Part shown: piece by piece, positions 43,199 through 56,800 of the stretch
How the letters are laid out: every line of letters begins with the position of its first letter
Position numbering within the stretch: position 1 is the stretch's first letter
Assembly: GCA_964513655.1 (NCBI GenBank)
Contig: CAZENQ010000010.1
Span: 1 to 57,886, forward strand
Length of the DNA stretch: 57,886 nt
Reading direction: 5' to 3'
DNA from: G020350405 sp964513655
GTDB lineage: Bacteria > Planctomycetota > Phycisphaerae > Sedimentisphaerales > Anaerobacaceae
The notes under the pieces: generated by a model
Databases searched by the model: none
What the model saw: only the letters and a program-made list of their open reading frames with translations
What the model was told of the DNA's origin: nothing
Made by a program: the position numbers and the translations under genes

Positions 43199-44778
43199 TT
43201 GCTTTCCCCTTTACCTTGGGAGTTATAGCTAACTATCCAACGCTGGACATACTCGGCCTCTGGGCAGGTAGGATACTTCTCAAGAAGTTTCTCATAGGCC
43301 GCCTTTATCTTTGTATCTGCCTCTGACTCTGAAATAAGCCCTTTACCCTTCATAAGTTCGTATTGAAGCCCTATCAAATACTGGGTGTGCTCCGCGCGAC
43401 GATGGCCAGGGTAATCATCAACTATCTTTTGGTAGCATCCTACTGCTTCATCGAATTTACCCATGCGGCCATACCAACCACCTACATGGTAGTACGCTTC
43501 CCCGGCCACAGCGGGCCAGTAAGAATAACCAGGGGAACCGGCATTTAATTTCGCCACCAGGCTGTCAAGAATTGTTTTTGCTGTGTTTGTATCACCGAGA
43601 ATGATGTTTGTTCGTGCCAGGTCTACTTGTGTCCATATCCGGTGGTGCTCGTGCTTCGGCCAGTTTTCCAAAACATGCTGATAAACCTGTCTGGCCTTCT
43701 CATATTTCTCAAGCTTGTTATAATGGTCCGCAACTGCATAAACAGCATCTGCTATGCGCTCATTCTTGGAAAAATTGGCAACCAGCTTATCGATGGCGAT
43801 TTGGGCGGCAGTTTCATTGTCGAGAGAAATATATGACATCGCCACCCGCATTTGTGACCACATCGACCTTATGTCCTCTCTGCGCCAATTGTCTGCGATA
43901 TATTGATAAAGCTGCGCAGCCTTTTGGTGTTTGCCAAGTCGCCCATAGTGTTCTGCGATGTCAAAAAGAGCCGTTGCTATAAACTCATGGTTGGAAAGGT
44001 TGGCAACCAATTCGTCAATTGCAGGCTGGACTGCGGTGTCGTTTCCAAGAGAGAGCTTTGCATGTATGAGGTCTAATTGTTTCCACATCGCGTGTTTACT
44101 CTCTGGCCAGCTGGCGATAACCTGGCCATAAAGCCACCCTGCCTTCTTATATTCCTCGAATCGATTAAACTGGTGTGCTATGTCGTAAACGACCTTCGCT
44201 ATACCTTCATTATCGGAGAAGTCGACAATCAGTTTTTCAGCGGCAGCTTTAGCAGCTTCCATCTCGCCAAGGCAAATATTCGATACAGCCACGCCTGATT
44301 GTGCCCACATGGCACGCTCGTGTTCGGGCCAGCTGTCCAAAATATATTGATAAAACTGCTTGGCCATTTCATATTTTTGATAAGATTCGGTTTTGTGATA
44401 GTGTTCCGCGATATCGTAAATGATTTCTACCAAAAGCTGGTGATTCGAAAAGTTAACAATCAGTTCTCGAAAAGCTGCTCTTGCCTGTTGTTGGTCGTGC
44501 TTATATAGCGTAACAAGTTTACTTTGGGCCTCCAGGGCGTAATCAGTACCCGGATGATCCGTCACGACCGCGTTATACGTCGCCTTAGCTCGTCCGTGAT
44601 CTCCATTCCTTCGATATGTTTCTGCCTGCTTGAGCTTGGGAAAGTTGGCGACTAATTCCCTGAAGGCTGCTTCTTCCTGCTCAAGTTGAGCAGACGCATC
44701 TCCGGAACATTCTCCTGCCATCTGAGAAAAGACAATGCCGAACAAAAGCAATGTTGCCACGAACATTTTCTTACACAT
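43195..44778 (-). CDS. Exported TPR-repeat protein
   Basis: 527 residues. A signal peptide (MFVATLLLFGIVFSQMAGE) is followed by about ten degenerate TPR units of ~36-50 residues. Repeated elements are HYGRLGKHQKAAQLYQYIAD, HYNKLEKYEKARQVYQHVLE and WYGRMGKFDEAVGCYQKIVD, alternating with LVANFS(N/K)(H/N)E segments. TPR arrays act as protein scaffolds; in an operon with giant exported proteins, this one may assist their assembly or attachment at the outer membrane or periplasm. AGGAG upstream supports the start. It begins 50 bases after the 4336-residue gene, and its stop is coupled to the next gene. Confidence 0.87.
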   Translation of the reverse strand: MCKKMFVATLLLFGIVFSQMAGECSGDASAQLEQEEAAFRELVANFPKLKQAETYRRNGDHGRAKATYNAVVTDHPGTDYALEAQSKLVTLYKHDQQQARAAFRELIVNFSNHQLLVEIIYDIAEHYHKTESYQKYEMAKQFYQYILDSWPEHERAMWAQSGVAVSNICLGEMEAAKAAAEKLIVDFSDNEGIAKVVYDIAHQFNRFEEYKKAGWLYGQVIASWPESKHAMWKQLDLIHAKLSLGNDTAVQPAIDELVANLSNHEFIATALFDIAEHYGRLGKHQKAAQLYQYIADNWRREDIRSMWSQMRVAMSYISLDNETAAQIAIDKLVANFSKNERIADAVYAVADHYNKLEKYEKARQVYQHVLENWPKHEHHRIWTQVDLARTNIILGDTNTAKTILDSLVAKLNAGSPGYSYWPAVAGEAYYHVGGWYGRMGKFDEAVGCYQKIVDDYPGHRRAEHTQYLIGLQYELMKGKGLISESEADTKIKAAYEKLLEKYPTCPEAEYVQRWIVSYNSQGKGESK

Positions 44779-44828
44779 TATTTTTATCTCCTAATATCTA
44801 TAAGATTTAGTTACCCACACATTCAGTT

Positions 44829-47800
44829 TCACTCTAAATCTGAACCGGTGGTGAAGTTCCAGGTATCACCTTCCGTGACTTCACACTTATTCTTTTCATC
44901 GATGCGCCAGTAGTACGGGCTGTTCGGCTCAAGGTAGATGGTAGTCATTCCGACCACGTCGCCCTGGTCGTTGATGGCCCATGCCTCGCTGGCCTGCGGA
45001 TTACCAGTTGGCTCAAGCATGCCAAGGTCAATCACCCGATAGCGTGTTTGAGCAGCTCTGACGGCAGGTATCTCCGCGTCGCGCAGAGCTCGCGCATAGA
45101 GTCTGACATCATCGATTCTGCCATTGAAGTAATTACCTTCCCAGTCACGCCCAATGTAAGCGTATGCGGCATTGTCCCAGGTATTGGTGTTGACAATGGC
45201 AGACGGACCGCTGTTATCCAGCGTACAGATTGCCTGTCGGGCCCCGTCGAGGTATATCTTCACCTCGCCGGAGTGTTCCGCACGGTCGGGGAAGACGACG
45301 GCGATATGATGCCAGCCTGTAAGCGGGTAGAAGTTCTCCGTCCCTACAACGTGCGAGTTAGAGCCGATGGTAACGGCCAGCCGGGTAGAGGAGGCGGTAA
45401 TCGCAAAACGCGTTCCCGGGTTATTTGAATCAGCGGTGCCATAGTCGAAGAAGGTCGGATTTGGATTGTCACCGGCCTCAAACCAGCCCATTATCGTACG
45501 AGCATGCGCTCCGCCGGGGAAGTATTTAACATTATTACTGTCCCCATTCAAATCCACGTATTCATTGCTGTCGGCCGAGAGCTTTATCGCGCTACCGAGC
45601 TTGCCGCCGCTCCAGCAATTCGGCTCCTGCGCATTTACGACATTGGCGTCAAATTCATTACCCGATGAGTCGTTGGAGTCCTGATCGAATTTCCAGTGCG
45701 CCGTAAGGTCGCGCGAATCCAAAGTGCTCGGTACATCCTTAACAGTCACCACAAAGGTATCGATACTGGTTTCGCCATCCTCGTCGGTCACCCAAAGTTC
45801 GATGGTATGGGTGCCGATGCTTAGTTCGACAGTGGGATTCTTCCCTTCGGCAATTAAAACGCCGTTCTCATACCATCTGTAGGTAAGATCAAGCTCGTTA
45901 CCGTCATCGTAAGCATCGCCAGGCAGGTTCACGTCCGCCGTTCCGTCCCAATCATTGTCATCTACGATAAAGTCCGACGGCGCATTCGGAGTGGGTGGTG
46001 AATTACGTCTTATACCAAACCCATACTTATCGGATAGATACAGGTCTAAATCGCGTCGTTGCTGCTCCGAAAGGGCCTTGTCGTAGTGAAGAATTTCCGC
46101 AATATAACCACTGTAGGGCTTGTTTACATCGTTACTGTCATCGTGGAACCTGGTGGGTTGGTTGGGATTGTTGCCAATAGCAATCCGGCTTTCGCGCGGG
46201 AAGAGCTTACCCGCCCCCGTAACCGCGTCGAAATAGTCCCCGTTGAGGTATCCTTCAATTGTAGACTTGGTGTGGTCATAGACAAAATCAACCAGATAGG
46301 GCGTATTAGATTCAATAGGCGCGCTAATGTGATTTGGTCCCCAGACGGTTTCAGGTCCGTTGCCATCACCGTCCTCAACGCTCCATGCGTTAAGGTACAA
46401 TTCATTGGCATCTATATAGACGTTAAAGCCCACATTATTCGGGTCGCCCAATGCCCAGAGGACCTGCCGTGTGGATACATCCTGCCTGGTCTTAAAGACA
46501 AGGGAGAGCGTCTGCCTGGAGAACATCTCAACAATCTCATAATATAGCTCGAGGAAGATGGCTTCAAGCTCACTGGGTTCTGGAGTAGTGACAGACGAGC
46601 CCCCACCGGTCTCTGCTATATCATCCAGAAACTGTTTGCGTGCTGGAACATAATCGTCGTGGTTGGGGTCAACGAAGCTGCCGACCCCAACCGTCCAAAC
46701 TTCAACGCCACTCGCTACCGCTTCTTCGACCCTTTGGAGAACGAGTTCGTTATCTCCAGGATCATCGCAGGTAGGACAGCAGTTCCACCCATCCGTGACG
46801 AATAGACATATTCGGTTTTGACCCTCCGGGCTGCCATTCGCATCATCATTGAATTCATCAGTCATCAGTTCTATTCCTGTTTTATAGCACGTCTTGAAAT
46901 TAGTTAGCAGCCCGTTGATTGCGCCCTTAATATCGTTAAGGTCGCTGGTCAGCGGCTGGAATGTGAATGTTGTATCGTAGTTAGCAAAACCGATCAGACC
47001 TACCTTGTGACCGGATTCCGTGGGTGGTACTGATTCACCGCGGGCACTTTCAGCGGGGCCGTTACCAACCGGCGTATAGTCTGGATTGGTTGTCAGTACA
47101 ATCTTGTCGATTCTGAATCCGTCGTCGTACATCCGGATGTTCACTGTGTTAACGCCGGGCACATTTACATCGAACGTGGCGTTTGGCCCGTCAATCGTTC
47201 CATTGGTCCATACGTACTGGTCGTAAGTGTTAAATTCGATTTTGTCGGCTGTTGGCGTCGGCTTTTTGTGCAGGCCTGCGTGGCAGCTATTGCTACCGGA
47301 ATCATCCGCATACCCCCGGACCCAGACGTAGTGCGTACCGGTCTCAACAAAGTTAACATGGAAGTCCAGGCGCGGGCTCTTACTGTAACAAGTAGGGCAG
47401 TTGTAGTCGTCGCCATCGTCGGGTTTCGCCTGTATGGCACCGTCGCCGGAGTAACCGTTCTTCGACGTGTCGAGTACCCATGCGTCTTTCCATTCGTTAC
47501 CCGGCCGGTCACTGCCTTCCGTAATGTTGTCGTGGAAGTGCTCGGCTTCAATCGAGACGATATGGTTGGGACCGTTATCCTGCAGGAACGGCCCGGGCTC
47601 CCCGCCCAACATCGATACTGCGTATGCCCTCGCAGCATCCTTGGCAAAGTCAATTCTCCGCCTCGGATCGTATGGGTCATCGGCGGGATTGTCATAATCA
47701 ACCCAGTCCATACTACTAGACCTGTCCATGACAATGTAAGTATCAATTGGACCATAGACGGTATTCGTGTCGATGACGGACCCATCGAACAGAATAGCCG

Positions 47801-50800
47801 GCTGGCACTCAAATACGTTATCTTCCCATTTCGGCTGACGGCAGGGGTCATCCTGGGTTGCATCGTGTGGTGGTACGCTGGTGGACTGGTCCGCCCACTT
47901 CGAGACCATATCGTTTCCGTCCATGGTAACCCCGGCATCCGCCTTGTACCACAATACCGGCTGTTCAATATTTGCGGGGCCGTAGAGCCGGTGCTTGGAC
48001 GTGAGATAATCCTCCACCTGCTGTCGGTGGGTATCCGAGAGCGCTCCGGCAAATACAAGCACTTCGGAAACATCGTAATCGAGGAACTGGTTACCGTCTC
48101 TGTTCTTGCCGAGGATACAATGTGTGTACTTCTTCGCCTCATTTTGTCCAATCGCAGTGCCATCGATATTGAGCAATCGGCCGTTCTTGAAGAAGTCAAC
48201 ATTGGTACCGTCACTAACAACCGCCAGTATCACCGACTCGGTAGCCTCAGTACTGATGTCGTATGTATTGGGGGTCGTGCCGGTGGATAGCCGCAGGTTG
48301 GCATCGGCAACTTCAAGCTCAAAGGCGTTCGACTGGTTGTTGCCGTCCTCACTGGCAAATAGAGTTCCGGTTTCCTGAGAGGAGGTTGCGACGGCCATTA
48401 AAATGGTGCTGTTGCCGTCGTGGCTTAGTGTTGTGCTTAGATAGTCATCGATTCCGTCGAACCTTATTGCAGGGTTGCAGCATGGTATATCAGAGACCCA
48501 CTTAGGCTGGTAATTAGCGTCGGCTTGTTCCAGGTCATGGCCGCTGTAGGTCTGGTCTATCCACTTGGCCACGAGGTTGGGGTCGGTCGTATTCTTGACC
48601 ACTCCGGTATCAGCCCGCAGCCACAGTACCAGGTTGGGTTCAGTAACCGGGAATGGCAGCGGGTCCAGCCGGAATGCGTGGGTGTTGCCGTCAATTGTAC
48701 CAAAGCCGACAATCTGCCCCTCCTCATTGATCGCATAGGCATCCGTCAAATCCCACCAATCCGGGTCTGTGCTCTGCAATGCGAGATGGTTGTTGAGGTT
48801 GTTTATCGCGCCATCCCGCCAGACGAAAGCCTTGCCAGCGGAACTGCCTACCACATCACCTTCGGCATTGATGCTATAGGCCCTGGAACCACCGGCGCCC
48901 AGACTACCTAAGGCGCTTATATCGTTGTTTTGATACCGGATGGCCTTGTCCGTACCATTATGGTCATAGTAGCCTACCGCGAGCGGTTCGTCGTTTATAT
49001 CTATCGTATTTTGGATACCTTGTAAGTAAGTATCATAGTAATTACCATCCTCGGTGTATTGTCCGACATCCTTGACAACAAGTTTGTGGCTGATGAAGCC
49101 CTGCTTGTCCTGTCCATTTTCCCAATAGCCGGCCAAGTCGCCATGTTTATTGATTGCAAAAGCGAAGTTATTGGCGTCAGAGATTTCCGAGTTGTTCAAA
49201 TCTTGCCAATAGGGACTGTCATTCGGTGGATTATGCCACACAAAAGCGCGCGTCCCGCCGGCGCTCAAAGTGTAGTACCCCGTTATCTGTCCCTCGATAT
49301 TGATGCCATATGCGTTAATGGGATAGGAATCTGGTGTCCCAAGGTCAGTGAAGCTATAATCTTCCCACATAAATGCATTGGCATCCACCGTTGGAGATGT
49401 AGTATAATAATGGCCTGCAATCTGTTCGGAACGGTTAATGCCCCGGCCAACGCTGTTGTCCAAAACTCCATTGGGGTCAAGGTCGGTCATCTCACCACAC
49501 TTCCAGCAGAAGGCGTGGGAATTGCCGTCGACCTCCGCGTAGCCGGTTACATTGCCGTAATTATTCAGTGCATAGGCGAAACTGTTACCGTCGTCGACCG
49601 CCCCAAGGTCAATAACGATATACTCAGGGGTGGTAGCGTTGGGTGCGCCGTTAGGTTCATCGACAGTGAAGCCGGTCAGAGCCAGCTCGCTCACTTCATT
49701 GCTATCGCCGCATTTAAACTCCGCGGACAGGATCAAGATATAAGTATTAGGGTCCAGAGCATTCGGTTCAAAAACATTGGGGTCAGGAACACGAAGGGCC
49801 GGACCGTTTCGGACGCCTGGGCTCAAATCGCCCAGGTTGGAAGTGTAGATAGTGTTCGGCTCAGAACCGGACCTGTCATCAAACTTGACCGACAGTATAA
49901 CATCTTGCAAATCAACGTTGCCTGTGTTCGTGGCACTAGCAATGATGTCAAGGCTATTAATAGTTCCGGCTACAAACCGTTCTGGGGCTACGCTAATACT
50001 ACCAGACAGAGCGGTTAAATTATCGCAGTTACTCTTAATTGCGAACGTCGCGCTGTCCTCATCCAATATAACACTGCCCTGTCCAACCTCTTGCGTGATA
50101 TTATAATCGGGCACCGCAGGCCAATCGCGTTCAATAAAGAATTGAAAGCTTTCTCTATGCCAGTTGTCACCCGCATCGCCGGGCTGCAGGGAGTCGATCC
50201 GGTAGGTGAACTGGGGCCCGGAACCGGGGCGGTCGGGAATTTCAAGTCTATTCAAATTTCGGTCCTCTACGGTAATTCTTACCTGTAAGTCGTCCATGGG
50301 GACGCTGTTGCTCTCATTAATCACCGTTGAGGTAATAGTCACCAAGTCGCCGGCGTAGTAATAAATTAGGTTTGTGGTAATACTGCTGCTAACAGTTCCG
50401 GGGAGCGGCACGTCTTTGATGATGAAATCATCCTTTGCAGTCTTTATTGCATCATTGGTGATTTGGTCAACAAGCGTGGCGACAGCGTTGTAACCTCCGG
50501 GTGGCACATCAGCAATGAAGCTTCTCTCAAATCCGCTTATGCTGCCCATATGCTCGTCTGTTATGAGGATTTGCGGAATGCTGATGTCGGGTACTTGTCC
50601 GCCATCGGCGTCTTCCACCGCCACATTGATGACGAGCTCCGACCGGTTGTATCCCACGGAAACCCACTCGAGCACGGGTGTACTCTTCGGGTCGGAACCT
50701 CGCGTCAACTTGACTTGCAGCTCCAGATATTGCGAGCGACTTGGTTTGTTTCGGCTATTGGCGTCGATGATATTAGCGTCCATGACGGACGTTCCGGATT

Positions 50801-53800
50801 CGCTGAACCAGTCGGTCCAATCGGAAACGGCCTCGCCGGGATTCTGCCAATTATCGGTATTAATGCAGCGGGCACGAATTGAAACAGGCGGCTGCGAGGG
50901 TGATATCGGCTCAAACATCAAGGCCCCGCCGCTGGTTCCCAACAGTCCGTTGGTCAGGGCGTTTATCGTGCCCATGGGCAGGGGCGGGGTCGAGTATGCT
51001 GTCAGGCTGTCTATGAGATTGTCGTCGGTGAGGTCAATAATGGACAATGCCCCAACTCCGCTTAGGTCATTTGGAGTTCCTGCTGAAGTTCCAATCCAGA
51101 GCTGATTGGCATCTTCATCCACATACACGGCCGTTACGTTGTTGCTGTCGCCGGCCAAAACATGAACAAAATCGTTGCAATCTGATGAGAGGTAGATTTT
51201 GCGAGTGCCGGAGCCCCTGTCGCTTTGGTTTTCCTGTATTTGCACAAGGCCCTTGGAGGTGGCTATGTACAACGTATTATCACCGGCGGGGGAGGTGCCG
51301 GCGGTTACAAAGAGGTCGGCAATCCTGTTTTGCAGGAGGTTGGGGTCGTTCTGGTCCTCATAGCCGTAGATTGCATTGGGCTCGAAATTGTCCCCCCTGG
51401 AATTCACATCATAAACCGCATACAGCGAATCTCCCTCTCCGTTCGAATCGACGCCGACGAAATACAGGTCATTATTGGCGGTCAGGAAAACACGGCTGGC
51501 CCAGTCGTTGCTGTCGGAATTGTAGACATCATTTTCATCCTGTATGAGTGCGACTCCTGCGCGGGTAGCCACTGCAACATAATTGGCGTCACCAATCTTG
51601 GCCGCCATCACATCATTAATATAGCCATTGGGCAGATTCACATCGGTACCGGTATCCTTCTCAAACTGGATATACTTATTTTCGAATCTGTCTTTTATAT
51701 TCAGCGCATTGTAAAATTCGTTGGCGTCAAGCGCCCGGTCATAGACCCAAATGTCGTCGATTATGCCGTCGAAGGACCCCCCCCATTCATCATTAAAACC
51801 AATACGAGCAGGTTCATCAACTCCATTGAGACCAGTCCCAGGTGTATTGGCTTCGAGAATTCCATTGACATAGAGTTTAAGGTAAGAACCGTCGTATGTT
51901 CCCGCGAGATGATACCATGTGTTAGTATAGATTATATTAGGTGAGTACGCTTGAGACCATGACAGCCAAAACCTAGGATTGGAGCCATTTACACTAAGCA
52001 TGTAGCCATTGTCAATCTCGTCATACTGTGAGAAGATGTCATGATAGTCACCCAAGGTATCCGGTTTTACCCACGTTGCTATAGTGACAGTATTACCTCC
52101 TAAAGCAGGGATTGAGGGAAGAGAAACATAATCTTCCTCCCAGGAATTGTTATCAAATTTCAGCGCTCCGCCAACATAACCGTTTGTCCAGCATGGGTCG
52201 GATGGGCTGGCAGCGAGGGTCCCGTCGTCGTCACCGGCCGAATCGTATGCTGTCGTTCCGCTGCCCTCGTCGAGTTTCCAGTGTGCGACGAGACCCTGGG
52301 ATGGCATGTTTTCCGGTATTATCGCATACGGCCGATACACACCGTCAGTCTCTATGATTCTGAACTCATCTTGTTTGAAGTCGATAATCGCCAGGCCCTC
52401 GCTGCGGCTGTCCTGGCCTACATATATCTTGCCGTCAAGAGCAAAGACACAACTGGGTCGAGCGGCTTTCGCGTTCCACAGGACCTCGCGGTCGGTAAGG
52501 AACCGCATCCAGAGTGCGCCACTGTCGGCGTCGATGATGTCGACGCTGTCAGATGTGGCGACGATATAGCTATTCTCCGGGAAATTCGGTTCGGAGCTGC
52601 GCCCTGTGATGCGGCGCAGGCCGGCGCTATAGGGGTCTGCAAGGGAGGCCTGGGCAAATACCCCACCCAAGTCGGTTTCGCTGCGGTCCTGTGGAGACGG
52701 GTCAAAGTTCCAGTAAGCCACTAAACCATTGACATCTTCAGCAGGCTGATGGGCCAAATTGTCCCCAATATGCCGGCCTATATCATTCGCATCAAGGGCG
52801 CGATTGTAGATGCTGACCTCATCTATCCTGCAGGGTACGGTGAGGAAATTATTGGCATCAGCCGAGTTCGGCTCACCACCAATCAGGACAGGCATCCCTG
52901 CCAGAGCAGACATTACATTTACGTCATAGGTCCAGCTATTGTTTACATCATTACCGTCGACGTAGAGTTTCGCGCTGCGATTGGAAACCGTCAACGCTAC
53001 GTAGTGCCAATCATCGTCGTCTCCGCTTAGAGCGACAGACCTGCTGTTTGAATCGGTGGCAGAGTTATAGTCGACGAACAACGTGCCGGTGCCCGCGACA
53101 TCCTGCTTGTAAATACATAAATAATTGGCGTCACCATCTCCCCTGTAGAAAAGGACTGCATTAGCGTATCCCCGGCCGCTTGAAATCCAGCCCTCGATTG
53201 TGAAATCATTGGAATCCATCTCATCATCCAGCCTGGTACTGTGCGGGACAGAGACGACCCAGCCCTCCTCCGTAATCAGTGCATGGTCGACAATAGTATC
53301 GTTGGCCTCGGTATACCAGCTGGCGCCGGCGTCCTGCCACCATGCGTCGCCGGTGGTTTCACGCTCGTAGAAGTACACATCGTGAGTCCGATTCGAACGC
53401 ACGTAGTTCTCGACACGATTATAAAATTCATATTGGTTCCAAGCTCTGAACTCGATATTACCCCAATCGGCGCCGCTGCCCGCATCGACAATCAACCCTT
53501 CCAATGTGCCTGACGGCGGGAAATCGAGGGTCGTCTCGTTCATCTCCAGGATAAGGTTGCCCGGGCTGGTCCAGGTATCCACCTGATTCGTCTCGCCCGT
53601 TTCGAAATCAGCCTGCGTGGTGAACAAGGCATGTTCGAGGTCGGCAGGACAGTCAAAAGTGACGGCTAATTTTGCCCATTCATTGGGCCAGTAGTCCGGC
53701 TTATCGGTACTGATACGCAACGTGGTATCATCAGTAACCGTGACGCTCTGCGGGCCGAATTCGAGGGTCAATAGCTCGTTTGCCTCGGCGTTGTAGGCCG

Positions 53801-56800
53801 TGACGTCAAGATGCTTGTTGACCACCCGTTCCTCGCCCGGCTCCAGGTCATAGAGGTCCACCTGGTAGCCAAGCCGGAGCGTCTCGTAAATCTCCATTGA
53901 CGAAATATCCCAGATAATGGTCCACTCGCTCTCATTGGCATCTATTGACCTGGGTGTCGGCGTAATGCTGGCGATATCCAACTGTATCCTGTTGGGGTCG
54001 TTGGGGTCGCGATTGACCTTGTCCACCGCATGGACACTCTCCACCCCCATATTAGCGATTTCCTGGTAGACCTGATTGTAAATTGTGCCTACAATGTCTG
54101 GATTAGACCGATAGTAAGAACCGCCAGTTCTATTAGCTGCGTCTTGCAAAAGCGACTCGTGAATACCGCAGCCCCACACAAACCACGGACAGCAATTCAC
54201 CGCCCTTTCGCAAATGGGGTCATCCGTATAACCGATGGCAATAATCGTAACGTCGTTGGCAGCCGCCGCATCAGCGTGTTCCCGAACATAGTCGTCATAC
54301 CAAGGAAAACTCGTCCACGCGTCCGTAAGAAGGACAGTAACACGTTTACGGTCCGGAGGGCCCTTGCTAAGTATTTCAGTAGCTTTCCATATTCCTAATG
54401 CCTGGTAGTTCTCACTACCGACATCTTTAAGGTTGTCTATAGCGTATTCCACTTTGGCAAAGTCACTCGTCAGCGGTTGCTGTTCGTTTATGTCGCTGGC
54501 AAAAGGTACCACAGCAATCTGATGCGACCCACCCGGGGGTAATAGCTGATATGCAAAATCTGTAGCAGCGTCTTTTGCAGCCTCCAGCTTTTCGCCCTCC
54601 ATGCTGCCCGAATGGTCAATAAGCAGGACAACATCCAGCAGCTGGCCATCCATGACTACGCCTGAGGAGTCAAGGTCAATCCGGACATCGACCGTGGCAT
54701 GCTCGGCCGGGTCCAACGACTCCGGCGAAAGCGACTTGAATACGTTAAATCCCAAGGCGGGGATGACAGGTAAAATTTCATAGTCTGAGGTCATCTGCGG
54801 GTCACTGTTGTGGTCTACATAGTTAATCTCCACGTAAACCTTGTAATCGCCGGGACCGGACAAATCTTGTTCTTCGTACGGCCCCAATCCGGGCATTTCT
54901 GTCAGGGCGGGTTCGAACGTAAATGGCGTACTCCCGTCCATCCATTGATACACCACATCATTATTCGGGTCGCGCAGCTCGATTACGACAGTGGCGTCGT
55001 TTACGTCCAGGTTTGACGAACTATATACAGATACGGCAGGCGTCAGAGGCCTGAGGTTGCCAAGTCGTAAGAATCTTTCGTTAGTCTGGATATTTATCGA
55101 ACTTATTTTTTTCTCGGGTTCTATTGTAAAATTCTTAGTGCCCCTCTGTAATATGACGCCGGAGGCGTGAACTACAGCTAATTCGACCTGAAAACCTGCG
55201 TTCGGCTCCATTGCGCCGGTACTGAATGACCACGAGTCACCCCATTTTTGAGGCTGGAAGAAGTCCCCCTGTTCGTTGTACACAAACAGGTACACCCACA
55301 CCTCATTGGTGTCCTCATATTCGGAGACCAAATTGACGTCGATTCGCACGCTGTCGAAGGCGCCGAATGTCTCCGTGGGCTGGTTGGAATCGCCGAGATA
55401 CAGAAGAATATTAGGGTCATGGACGGGGTTGTTAAAATTAACGTTGGACAGGGTGGCGGTATTGTTGTATTCGTTGGCCTCGTCAATCTCATCGTAGTGG
55501 TCCACAGACACGCATACCGTGTAATTCACGTCCCCCTGAGGCTGCCAAATCGTATCGACATCAACGGCGCCATCGGCCACAACAAGGTCGACCGGCGGCG
55601 GTCCAAACCACTTATATTCAGGTTCCGCCTCATCATCGTTCCGTATGCCGAACTGGACCAGAACATCCGTCACGTCATTAGCTCCAACGTTGAAGACTGT
55701 GGCCGAGAGCCTGACGTTGGGATTTAGTACCAGGTCCATATGAGAGAATTTGATTGAATCTGCCGACGTCGTCAGGTCCGGCAAATCCGAGATTTGCACT
55801 TTTTTTGAGGCAACGTTGTCGCTCTTGTTAGTTTCAGTCACGACACCATTGCAGTCGGCCACCACAAAAATCTCGTTACCGCTGGAGCGGTACTCCACCT
55901 GGTAACTACCAACGGATATCACGCTATTACTGTCTGCGGGAATACTGGTGACCTCAATTTTGTTTATTGTCTTGCCGGCGGCGTACGGATTCCCATCGGT
56001 GACCCATATATGGAAATTACCACTGGCTCCGCCGCCGTCATTGTGAATAGTGACGGTTATCGTGATTTCATCGGGGGGCAAAGCCGTGGTGTTTGAAAGA
56101 AGAATGTCGCTTGAATTGACTCTCAGTGCAGGCCAACCGTCCGGAGTTGGACCGGCCCCGACATCGACAATATTGGAATCGGTGTTGTTGTTCTCATTGC
56201 TTTCCACGATGGCGCCATTTGGTTCTGCTGGAGAGTTTGGATCGAGTGTCACCTTGAACGTGTGGCCGCCCTGCGGCAAAGCTATGATATAGGGTGGCGT
56301 TTCCTTTGAACCATGAGCGAGGCCGTTAAACGTGAACTTTGTATGGAAGCTGGGGCTGTTCAGGTCCAGGATATTTACGTCGAAAGAGTCTTCAATCTTC
56401 GAGCCCTGGTTTATTACCTCAACAACGATCACGACCGGTTCGTAGGCGTCAGGGGTTCCGGATAATTCGTTCCCGTCAATAGTGTAAAACTTTATATCAT
56501 TACTGTCGATTTTCAGGTCCGGTTGGGCGCCGCCGAACGTCAGTGTCCTGGTTGCATAATTATTATATTCATCAGATTCGTTGACATCATGGTTCGGGTC
56601 TACCACAACGACGATTAACTGCTCATCATATAAGCTGCCTGTGTTGGTATACGTTACCTTCGCTTCGGCCACGGAGCCGGGTGATATCCAAGCAATGTAG
56701 CACGGATCGCCTATCGGGGTGCCGCCCGAAAGCGGATGCCCGTTATAAAACTCGACGTAGAAATCAGGCGCACCTGTTCCGCCTTCGTTTATAACATACG

